Assembly: GCA_016195585.1 (NCBI GenBank)
Contig: JACPZJ010000127.1
Span: 1 to 7,338 of the forward strand
DNA from: Nitrospirota bacterium
GTDB lineage: Bacteria; Nitrospirota; CAKKRA01; 9FT-COMBO-42-15
Direction: 5' to 3'
Length of the DNA: 7,338 bases
The notes under the pieces are model-generated. The model worked only from the letters and a program-made list of their open reading frames with translations, ran no database searches and was not told where the DNA came from. Of the stretch, positions 1 to 5,449 are shown piece by piece. A program made the translations under genes and the position numbers. How positions within the stretch are numbered: position 1 is the first letter of the stretch; each line of letters opens with the position of its first letter.

Positions 1-162
1 CGCAAATATGGCAATGGTATGGAGAAGAAAGCCCGCACCGGCAGCCCACAGGCCGATAACGCCAATACCCTTCTTTTTTGAGGCCAGATCGAGCAGGCAG
101 AAGGAGGCGCCTATAAAATACAGAAATAGTGTGATCTTAAAGAAAATGATATTTATTATCAT
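1..162 (-). CDS. ccsB: CcsB/HemX-like cytochrome c assembly protein, N-terminal part (cut by window edge)
   Basis: The reverse strand reads open from an ATG at 162 to the window edge, giving 54 codons. The protein begins MIINIIFFKITLFLYFIGAS and contains GFLLHTIAIFA near residues 44-54. Two hydrophobic segments are visible (about 4-24 and 33-53) with a Lys-rich turn (KKK, 29-31) between them. This layout and the LHT-h-A motif are typical of the start of the CcsA/ResC (CcsB) membrane protein of System II cytochrome c maturation, which handles haem for attachment to apocytochromes. AAGGG lies seven bases upstream of the ATG; an earlier ATG at 166 is in another frame and stops after nine codons. 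The HemX-type relative often found beside hemA is an alternative, since the WWD haem-binding region lies outside the window. Family fairly sure, exact name not. Confidence 0.72.
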   Translation of the reverse strand, partial: MIINIIFFKITLFLYFIGASFCLLDLASKKKGIGVIGLWAAGAGFLLHTIAIFA

Positions 163-194
163 TCATACGCCCTTGAATTTAACGGTAATTTTAT

Positions 195-224
195 AGGTTA
201 CATTATTAACGTTATTTATGTCAA
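195..224 (-). promoter_or_regulatory. possible sigma70-type promoter for the leftward ccsB-like gene
   Basis: On the reverse strand a perfect -35 TTGACA (plus positions 219-224) is followed after 18 bases by TAACCT (195-200), a poor -10. It lies about 30-60 bases upstream of the ATG at 162. The -35 is good and the -10 weak, so this is tentative. Confidence 0.35.
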
Positions 225-260
225 GGAAAAATCAGGAAGAATAATTTCTGTAAAAATATG

Positions 261-290
261 TTGACAAAATAACAACTCTTATGGTATTCT
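261..290 (+). promoter_or_regulatory. sigma70-type promoter of the nucleotidyltransferase/HEPN operon
   Basis: TTGACA at 261-266 and TATTCT at 285-290 are separated by 18 bases. This predicts transcription starting near 297, about 24 bases before the TTG start codon at 321. The -35 box lies inside a TGTTGACA element whose inverse, TGTCAACA, lies at 291-298 just after the -10, so the promoter is framed by a perfect 8-base inverted repeat. Confidence 0.7.
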
Positions 291-292
291 TG

Positions 293-306
293 TCAACAGA
301 TGTTGA
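293..306 (+). promoter_or_regulatory. palindromic operator TCAACA-GA-TGTTGA at the predicted start site
   Basis: The sequence TCAACAGATGTTGA is a perfect inverted repeat of 6-base arms around a 2-base centre, overlapping the predicted transcription start. Further TGTTGA copies lie at 259-264 and 322-327. The same-orientation copies at 259, 301 and 322 are spaced 42 and 21 bases apart, close to four and two helical turns. Autoregulation by the winged-helix protein encoded just downstream is the simplest reading, but this is inference. Confidence 0.55.
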
Positions 307-320
307 ACAGAGGTCAATAA

Positions 321-890
321 TTGTTGAGCAATTTATTCTCATCAAAGACAAGGGCAGGTCTCCTTGACCTGTTTTATACCCATCCTGAGGACAGGTTCTA
401 TATGCGAGAGATTGCGCGGAGGCTGAGGAGGGATGTATCAGGGATCAAGAGAGAACTCGCAAATCTTGAGCATATAGGCCTGCTTACCAGCGAAAAGAGG
501 GGAAACCTCAAATACTACTCTGCCAATAGAAACTCACCCATCTACGACGAAATTAAAGGAATAATCCTAAAAACCACAGGCGCAGCCGCTTCCATAAAAG
601 AACACCTCACTCCATTAAGCAGCATAAAAACAGCATTTGTCTATGGCGCCTCGGCAAAGGCGATTGACAGGAAGATTAATGACATAGACCTGCTGCTTAT
701 CGGCTCTGTAAATATAACAGAGTTAAATGATGCGGTCTCAGCCTTAGAAGAGAGGTTAAAGAGGAATATAAATTATCTCGTATTTGATGAGGATGAGTAT
801 AAAAAGAGAAAAGAGGAAAATGACCCCTTCCTGACAGATGTCTTGAAAGAGAAGAAGATAATGTTAATAGGAAGGGAAGATGAATTATAG
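321..890 (+). CDS. winged-helix DNA-binding / minimal nucleotidyltransferase fusion protein
   Basis: This 189-residue protein has a winged-helix domain at about 1-72 (FYMREIARRL helix, ANLEHIGLL recognition region, wing KRGNLKYYSAN). A MNT-type nucleotidyltransferase core follows at about 103-160. The usual GSxARG loop reads GASAKA (109-114), so the Ser is replaced by Ala and the final Gly by Ala. The metal-binding DxD pair is kept as D121-I-D123. The later acidic position appears to be N151 in NINYLVFD. Such proteins pair with HEPN proteins in toxin-antitoxin-like modules, where MNT antitoxins can nucleotidylate the HEPN partner. The start is TTG, supported by GAGG at 310-313 with seven bases spacing; TTG at 324 is an alternative. 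The 3' end overlaps the HEPN gene by 11 bases. Domain calls are confident; transferase activity is uncertain given the altered loop, and the protein may act mainly as a repressor. Confidence 0.85.
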   Translation: MLSNLFSSKTRAGLLDLFYTHPEDRFYMREIARRLRRDVSGIKRELANLEHIGLLTSEKRGNLKYYSANRNSPIYDEIKGIILKTTGAAASIKEHLTPLSSIKTAFVYGASAKAIDRKINDIDLLLIGSVNITELNDAVSALEERLKRNINYLVFDEDEYKKRKEENDPFLTDVLKEKKIMLIGREDEL

Positions 891-1347
891 TGAATTAGTT
901 GAAAAGGGAATTGCAGAGGAGAGATCCCCTAACTTAAAAGAGGTCAGAAGTCTTCAGGATCGCGGTATGGAGGAGCTAACTATTGCAAAAAACATCTTAA
1001 ACAGCGACAGAGGCTGGGCTTATGCGATCTCCTTTTATGCAATGCTCAGAACAGCAAAGGTGCTAATACTCGCTGAAGGGCTCATGCCAAAGGAGAGGGA
1101 TGAGACGAAAAATATTATCATCATTGCAGGTGCAATCCTCGGAAAGGACTTTAAGAGCCTCTTAAACAAACTGGACAGGATGCGGAGGCGCACTGAAAAT
1201 TTTGTAAAGGACTACAATAAGCCGATAACAAAATACGAAAGCCAGCAGGCCTTAACAGATGCAGAGGGGTTTATTAACAGGATGAACGATATTATCAGAG
1301 AAAGGCATTCACAGTTATTACTTAACATATCAGCTTCCTCTCAATAA
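880..1347 (+). CDS. HEPN-domain protein, partner of the upstream nucleotidyltransferase
   Basis: This 155-residue, mostly helical protein carries the HEPN signature W46-AYAISFYAMLRTAKVLILAEG in its second helix, then an Arg-rich helix RMRRRTENFVKDY (100-112). HEPN toxins normally use an R-x(4-6)-H motif for RNA cleavage. None of the arginines at 100-104 has a His within reach, and the only His in the protein is H143 near the C-terminus. It may therefore be a non-nuclease HEPN or a degenerate toxin. The ATG at 880 lies inside the end of the upstream gene (stop at 888-890), with AGGAAGGG just before it, so the two are translationally coupled. The gene order, regulator/nucleotidyltransferase then HEPN, matches MNT-HEPN modules. 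No clear terminator follows directly. Family call is good; toxin function is not shown. Confidence 0.82.
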   Translation: MNYSELVEKGIAEERSPNLKEVRSLQDRGMEELTIAKNILNSDRGWAYAISFYAMLRTAKVLILAEGLMPKERDETKNIIIIAGAILGKDFKSLLNKLDRMRRRTENFVKDYNKPITKYESQQALTDAEGFINRMNDIIRERHSQLLLNISASSQ

Positions 1348-1369
1348 GAAAGGGAGGAGAATAATCGCC

Positions 1370-1399
1370 TTGAAAATGATAAATTAAGATAAATATAAA
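1370..1399 (+). promoter_or_regulatory. sigma70-type promoter of the Lys-rich microprotein gene
   Basis: TTGAAA at 1370-1375 and TATAAA at 1394-1399 are separated by 18 bases. This predicts a start near 1406 and a leader of about 19 bases ending in the ribosome binding site, so the short gene would have its own message apart from the HEPN operon. Confidence 0.6.
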
Positions 1400-1409
1400 A
1401 TGCGAACGG

Positions 1410-1419
1410 AAGGAGGTGA
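1410..1419 (+). promoter_or_regulatory. exceptionally strong ribosome binding site
   Basis: AAGGAGGTGA is a ten-base perfect complement of the usual 16S rRNA 3' end (TCACCTCCTT). It lies five bases before a GTG codon at 1425. This decides the start of the 19-codon gene and is the best Shine-Dalgarno match seen in the window. Confidence 0.85.
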
Positions 1420-1424
1420 AGTAA

Positions 1425-1484
1425 GTGGCCACAAAAAAGAAGACCGTAAAGAAAAAGACTACAAAAAAGAAAAAGAGGTGTTAA
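1425..1484 (+). CDS. 19-residue lysine-rich microprotein
   Basis: GTG at 1425 opens a 19-codon frame ending at TAA 1482-1484. The product reads MATKKKTVKKKTTKKKKRC: ten Lys, one Arg, four Thr and a C-terminal Cys, with a loose TKKK/TVKKK/TTKKKK repeat. There is no acidic residue, so the net charge is about +11. I do not recognise a family. The composition recalls the basic tails of histone H1-like or AlgP-like nucleic-acid-binding proteins, which is an analogy only. It has its own likely promoter, a ten-base Shine-Dalgarno and a strong terminator 16 bases after the stop, all arguing for real, possibly high, expression. It is not an attenuator leader for a downstream gene, because the next gene (lpxC) is on the opposite strand. 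Two A-AAA-AAG heptamers (1433-1439, 1463-1469) sit in the frame used by slippery sites. Confidence 0.65.
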   Translation: MATKKKTVKKKTTKKKKRC

Positions 1485-1500
1485 CTACTGGCTAAGTCTA

Positions 1501-1538
1501 TGTCAGGGGTAACACTGTTACCCCTGACAACTTTTTTT
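1501..1538 (+). terminator. strong intrinsic terminator after the microprotein gene
   Basis: A perfect 14-base inverted repeat (TGTCAGGGGTAACA at 1501-1514, its complement at 1516-1529) is followed after two bases by seven T residues (1532-1538). The central bases must form the loop, leaving roughly 12 pairs. There is no T-run in the leftward direction after the hairpin, so it should stop rightward transcription only. Confidence 0.93.
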
Positions 1539-1616
1539 GCATCCTAAAGGGCTGGGAGATCGTATTTAATACGGGGTGCCATGCGAAAAATAGCCTTCTG
1601 TAACTTTTTTAATTTC

Positions 1617-2558
1617 TTATATGGCAGGAACCGAAGGCGAGGCAGAAACTGATATTTCTTTTTCTTCTATGCTGTGGGCTATGGGCGTCTCGCTCCCAAC
1701 CAGAACCCAGCAGTCTCTTCTATTAAGTATCTCTTTAACAAAGCGTGTATTAAGCGAATGGCCGGATCTTTTAGCAGTTATATGACCCGCTACAGGCATA
1801 CCGAGGAGCGCTATATCTCCGAGAAGGTCAAGTATCTTGTGCCGTACAAATTCATCCCTGAATCTCAATCCATCTACATTTAAAATCCCATCCTCATCAA
1901 CTACAATGGCATTATCCAGAGAGCCGCCCTTTGCAAGGCCAATCGCCGTCAACTGCTTTACCTCTTTTAAAAAACCATAAGTCCTTGCACGGGCGATCTC
2001 ATTCTCAAAGCCGCCATTGCCCGCGGTATATGTATATTCCTGCTCACTAATAAGAGGGTGGTCATAGCTTATATAAAAGGTCACGCCCAGTTTATCAGCA
2101 GGCGCAATGGATATGCTCTTCCGGCCGTCTGTCAATTCTATTGGTTTGGTTATCTTGATATAAGGCTGAACAGCATCCTGCTCCTTAAGTCCGGCCTCTT
2201 TTATTAATGATACAAAGGGCGCTGCACTGCCATCCATAATCGGCACCTCAACGTTATCCACTTCAATAACTGCATTATCAATACCCATGCCTGATAATGC
2301 TGCCATAAGATGCTCAATAGTATGCACAGAATTTCCATTATTACCAATGGTAGTGGCAAATCGCGTATCTGTGATATTCTCTACCACAGCCTTTGTAAGG
2401 GGATATTTGTCCCTCATATCTTTTCTGTAGAACTGTATGCCTGTGCCCTCTGGCGCAGGTTTTAAGGTCAGATTTGCCTTATTGCCCAAATGAAGGCCTA
2501 TGCCATTACAGCTTATAATATTTTCAATTGTTCTTTGATAGCGAAAGCCATTTTTCAT
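1617..2558 (-). CDS. lpxC: UDP-3-O-acyl-N-acetylglucosamine deacetylase
   Basis: LpxC is the zinc-dependent cytoplasmic deacetylase that commits UDP-3-O-acyl-GlcNAc to lipid A synthesis. The 313-residue protein carries the family marks in order: QRTIENIISCNGIGLHLG (8-25), HTIEHLMAAL (79-88), EVPIMDGSAAPFV (104-116), SLDNAIVV (213-220) and FRDEFVRHKILDLLGD (233-248), then KRSGHSLN (263-270). By alignment with characterised LpxC the zinc ligands are H83, H240 and D244, the general base E82 and the second catalytic His H267; all are present, so the enzyme should be active. About 15-20 residues beyond the usual C-terminus (ending SPSVPAI) form a low-complexity tail. An in-frame TGA lies two codons upstream of the ATG, which fixes the start; the ribosome site (GGTG about seven bases upstream) is modest. 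No other lipid A gene is adjacent in the window. Confidence 0.98.
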   Translation of the reverse strand: MKNGFRYQRTIENIISCNGIGLHLGNKANLTLKPAPEGTGIQFYRKDMRDKYPLTKAVVENITDTRFATTIGNNGNSVHTIEHLMAALSGMGIDNAVIEVDNVEVPIMDGSAAPFVSLIKEAGLKEQDAVQPYIKITKPIELTDGRKSISIAPADKLGVTFYISYDHPLISEQEYTYTAGNGGFENEIARARTYGFLKEVKQLTAIGLAKGGSLDNAIVVDEDGILNVDGLRFRDEFVRHKILDLLGDIALLGMPVAGHITAKRSGHSLNTRFVKEILNRRDCWVLVGSETPIAHSIEEKEISVSASPSVPAI

Positions 2559-2621
2559 AAATCACACCACTTCCATAAGTTTATTAAAGCAATATCTGTG
2601 CCATAAAAGAGCGATGTCACC

Positions 2622-2676
2622 TGTTAGAGTTATTATCCTTTTATTTTCAAAATGTTATAATAAACTGTCTCTAACA
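2622..2676. repeat. inverted repeat TGTTAGAG / CTCTAACA, possible operator upstream of lpxC and the kinase
   Basis: TGTTAGAG (2622-2629) and CTCTAACA (2669-2676) are perfect inverse copies. Just inside them TTATTAT (2630-2636) and ATAATAA (2657-2663) are also complementary, with five extra bases on the right side. The repeat encloses an extended -10 element, fitting either a regulator site or a cruciform. Confidence 0.45.
2653..2661 (+). promoter_or_regulatory. extended -10 element (TGTTATAAT), possible upstream promoter of the kinase gene
   Basis: TGTTATAAT combines a TGn extension with a perfect TATAAT (2656-2661). The region 17 bases upstream (TTATCC, 2633-2638) is a weak -35. It would give a start near 2668 and a long leader to the kinase gene at 2923. 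Confidence 0.4.
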
Positions 2677-2774
2677 TCTAAACTTGTTCCTGAATATGAA
2701 TGATGTTGCAAAAATGCAATTTATTTAGGAAAGTGTGGCATTTTAACCACCTTTTTTATCTGTCTTTGACTGAT

Positions 2775-2803
2775 TTCACAAATTCCATTTTTTCTGGTAT
2801 ACT
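2775..2803 (+). promoter_or_regulatory. likely main promoter of the sensor kinase gene
   Basis: TTCACA (2775-2780) is five of six bases from consensus, the spacer is 17 bases, and TATACT (2798-2803) is preceded by TGG (2795-2797), an extended -10. The predicted start near 2810 leaves a leader of about 113 bases before the GTG at 2923. Confidence 0.65.
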
Positions 2804-2922
2804 TTATGTTGAGATAAGGGCTGTTGGCAGTAAATATATATTGGTGAGGCAAATCTTTGCAAGGGAAAAATTAAGGAAGGGGGTGAAGGGTTATCTATAT
2901 TATTTTTTAAGGAGTTTTTTAA

Positions 2923-5334
2923 GTGAAACCGTTTTTACCGCGTTTTAATTCACTCACATCAAAATTTATTGCCTTAAGCATTATAATCCTCTCCTTCTTT
3001 GCCATCTATATTTACAGCGAATTTGCCTACACTCAGCATATGAAAGGCGAGGCAACGAGGATTGATCTCGCTGGCAGCCTCAGATACAGGTCATTTGAAA
3101 TGGCATTGCTTGCCCGCAAAATGGTTGAATCCAAAGACAGGCATACTAATAAGTTCTTTAGCAAAGAGCTAAAAAATAAAATAGACGGCTTTGATGAAGT
3201 CTCTATTAGTTTAAAAAATGGAAGTGAAAAGCATGGCATAAGCCCCTTATACTATGAAAAGGCATTAGAAGCGCTTAACAGCATCACAAATAAATGGGAA
3301 AATCGTTTTAAACCTGTACTTCTTGATATCCCTGACAGCCCTGTAAATAATCAACGGCTTTTAATAAACAAGTATGATCTTATGATTGTGGAATATGTGA
3401 CAGAAATAGATTCATTTGTAAATTATTTATCGGAAGACTATGAAAACGATATAAGACTTCATGCCATTGCCAAATTCCTTGTCCTCTTATTCTTTTCTAT
3501 TATATCAATCCTTGTAATCCTCTTTATAAAAAGGGGTTTTGTTAATCCCATTATCAAACTCAAAGAGTGGACAGATAAGATTGAGAAAAAGAACTTTGAT
3601 GTAAAAGTTGACATCAAAAACAGGGATGAGATTGGAGACCTCGCAGCCTCCTTTAATTCCATGTCCCAGCGGCTGAAGGCTTCATTTGAAGCGCTCAGTG
3701 AAGGCGAAAATAAGCTTCAGGCCATTATAGATAATTCAAATGCCGCTATATGTGTTAAGGATACAGAGGGCAGATTTATTCTGGTTAACAAATGGTTTGA
3801 AAACATGTTTCATATCGCCGGCGAAGATATTACAGGAAAGGATGATTATTATATATTTCCAAAAGAGACAGCGCATAACCTGCGTGTAAATGACCAGAAG
3901 GTGCTCTGGCTCAATGCCCCCATGGAGTTTGAGGAGACCTTTCCGGATGAGAATGGCATGCACACATACATCTCAATGAAATTCCCCCTGCAGGATCAGA
4001 AAGGGATAACCTATGCTGTCTGCGGCATCTCCACGGACATTACTGAAAGAAAACAGATGGAGCAGATGCTAAAGGAGAACGAGTCGCGGCTTCTTAATGC
4101 ACAGCGCATAGCACATCTTGGAAGCTGGGACTGGGATATTGTCAAAAACACCCTTTACTGGTCTGATGAGATATACCGCATCTTTGGCCTGACCCTGCAG
4201 GAATCCGGTGTAACCTACGAGGCATTCCTTAATTCCGTGCACCCTGATGACAGAAGATTTGTTAAAAAATCCGTTGACGCCGCATTATACGATAAAAAGC
4301 CCTACAGCATTAACCACAGGATTGTCCTTCCAAATGCCGCAGAGCGCATTGTCCATGAACAGGCAGAGGTTATCTTTGATGAAACAGGCAGGCCCATCCG
4401 CATGGTAGGAACAGTCAACGACATCACTGATCTCAAGCAGGCAGAGGAGCTTCTGAAGAAATACAACAGGGAGCTTGAGGAAAAAGTAAAGGAAAGGACA
4501 GAGGATCTCAGTGTTGCCATGGTGCAGGCAGAGAATGCAAACAAGGCAAAATCCGATTTTCTTGCCAATATGAGCCACGAACTAAGGTCCCCGCTTAGCG
4601 CCATAATCGGATTCTCGGAGATGCTTCATGACCGTCTTTTTGGTGAGCTTAATGAAAAGCAGGAGAAATTCATTAACTATATTAATAGCAGCAGCAGACA
4701 TCTCATCGGCCTTATAAATGATATCCTTGACATTGCAAAGGTTGAATCCGGCAAGATGACTCTGGAGCTAAACACCTTCCCCTTAAAAAGCCTGCTTGAA
4801 GGCACCCTGATACTGTTCAAAGAAAGGGCGATGAAGCATAACTTGGTTTTAGAAATGGAAATAGAATCTGATGCAGATATAAGGATTGAGGCAGATGAAA
4901 GGAAATTAAAGCAGATAATGTTTAATCTCCTGAGCAATGCCGTAAAATTTACACCTGAGGGCGGCAGTATCTGGGTGCGGGCGCGAAGAACGACATTACT
5001 GGATGCAGTCTCTATCACAATTCTGAACGAGGATTTTAATGGTGATTTTATAGAAATCTCTGTCTCTGACACAGGGGTAGGGATAAAAAAAGAGGATATA
5101 CCCAAACTCTTTAAAGAATTTACACAGCTTGAACCCTCCTATATAAGTGAATACAAGGGCACAGGACTTGGCCTTGCACTGACAAAAAAGATGGTTGAGC
5201 TTCATGGCGGAAGGATATGGCTTGAAAGCGAATTTGGAAATGGAAGCAAGTTCACATTTATAATACCCTTACAGGCAAAGACCTTGAGTGCAGAAGACAA
5301 CACCTCTGCCCGACAGATGCCTAAAAATGCTTAA
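2923..5334 (+). CDS. membrane sensor histidine kinase with PilJ/NarX-type sensor, HAMP and two PAS domains
   Basis: An 803-residue inner-membrane kinase. TM1 is at about 14-31, a roughly 150-residue periplasmic domain follows, and TM2 is at about 183-203. The periplasmic part opens with RIDLAGSLRYRSFEMA (46-61), matching the P-box of NarX/PilJ-type sensors; R54 lies at the position of the nitrate-contacting Arg of NarX. Then come HAMP (about 203-256), PAS 1 (about 263-378, ending GISTDITERKQ), PAS 2 (about 391-507, with HLGSWDWD) and a coiled coil (508-545). The HisKA dimerisation domain has phospho-acceptor H552 in SHELRSP. The HATPase_c domain has N672 (N box), DTGVG (716-720, G1) and GTGLG (746-750, G2). 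All key residues are present, so it should autophosphorylate. The start is GTG with AAGGAG at 2909-2914, eight bases away. No response regulator is in the window, so it is an orphan here; nitrate or nitrite as ligand is inferred from the P-box only. Confidence 0.95.
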   Translation: MKPFLPRFNSLTSKFIALSIIILSFFAIYIYSEFAYTQHMKGEATRIDLAGSLRYRSFEMALLARKMVESKDRHTNKFFSKELKNKIDGFDEVSISLKNGSEKHGISPLYYEKALEALNSITNKWENRFKPVLLDIPDSPVNNQRLLINKYDLMIVEYVTEIDSFVNYLSEDYENDIRLHAIAKFLVLLFFSIISILVILFIKRGFVNPIIKLKEWTDKIEKKNFDVKVDIKNRDEIGDLAASFNSMSQRLKASFEALSEGENKLQAIIDNSNAAICVKDTEGRFILVNKWFENMFHIAGEDITGKDDYYIFPKETAHNLRVNDQKVLWLNAPMEFEETFPDENGMHTYISMKFPLQDQKGITYAVCGISTDITERKQMEQMLKENESRLLNAQRIAHLGSWDWDIVKNTLYWSDEIYRIFGLTLQESGVTYEAFLNSVHPDDRRFVKKSVDAALYDKKPYSINHRIVLPNAAERIVHEQAEVIFDETGRPIRMVGTVNDITDLKQAEELLKKYNRELEEKVKERTEDLSVAMVQAENANKAKSDFLANMSHELRSPLSAIIGFSEMLHDRLFGELNEKQEKFINYINSSSRHLIGLINDILDIAKVESGKMTLELNTFPLKSLLEGTLILFKERAMKHNLVLEMEIESDADIRIEADERKLKQIMFNLLSNAVKFTPEGGSIWVRARRTTLLDAVSITILNEDFNGDFIEISVSDTGVGIKKEDIPKLFKEFTQLEPSYISEYKGTGLGLALTKKMVELHGGRIWLESEFGNGSKFTFIIPLQAKTLSAEDNTSARQMPKNA

Positions 5335-5359
5335 TGAGCGCTAATCTGCAGCTTGTTAT

Positions 5360-5388
5360 TTGACAAAAATAACCTTCTGTGATATTTT
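5360..5388 (+). promoter_or_regulatory. promoter of the beta-barrel protein gene
   Basis: A perfect TTGACA (5360-5365), 17-base spacer and TATTTT (5383-5388) preceded by TGA (5380-5382, extended -10) predict a start near 5395 and a leader of about 55 bases. The gene is therefore probably transcribed independently of the kinase, though no terminator separates them. Confidence 0.7.
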
Positions 5389-5449
5389 TTAGATGCCGTC
5401 AATAATATCCCTGCAACAGATATATAACCCTTAACAGGAGGTTATTAAA

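Larger units (their letters stand above)
2559..2922. other. 364-base divergent spacer between lpxC and the sensor kinase
   Basis: No convincing gene lies here. It contains an inverted repeat (2622-2676), two rightward promoter-like sites (2653-2661 and 2775-2803), a possible weak leftward -10 (ATAATA on the plus strand, 2657-2662) and an untranslated leader of about 110 bases before the kinase. An 82-codon frame at 2700-2948 lacks a ribosome binding site and looks spurious. I see no known riboswitch pattern. Confidence 0.6.

Noticed and set aside
8..196. 62-codon rightward frame at the left edge
   Set aside because: It is the shadow of the leftward CcsB-like gene, whose reverse-strand reading gives clear membrane segments and family motifs.
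1350..1387. Ribosome-site-like GGGAGGAG followed by TTG at 1370
   Set aside because: The frame ends after five codons, and the TTG coincides with the -35 of the microprotein promoter.
1425..1538. Lys-rich leader peptide plus hairpin as an amino-acid attenuator
   Set aside because: There is no downstream gene on the same strand to attenuate (lpxC runs the other way), and no alternative antiterminator pairing is apparent.
2810..2922. Riboswitch in the kinase leader (cyclic-di-GMP type considered because of the GGCAAATC-like stretch)
   Set aside because: Only a small GCAAA/TTTGC hairpin is seen; the conserved GEMM core and receptor loops are absent.
2700..2948. 82-codon rightward frame ahead of and overlapping the kinase start
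   Set aside because: No ribosome site at its ATG, composition is not protein-like, and the predicted kinase promoter (2775-2803) lies inside it. A shorter GTG start at 2883 behind AAGGAAGG would give a 21-residue leader peptide, but the spacing is only about two bases.
4285..5205. Several reverse-strand frames of 69-142 codons inside the kinase gene
   Set aside because: They lie antisense to conserved HisKA, PAS and HATPase_c coding sequence and show no motifs or ribosome sites of their own.
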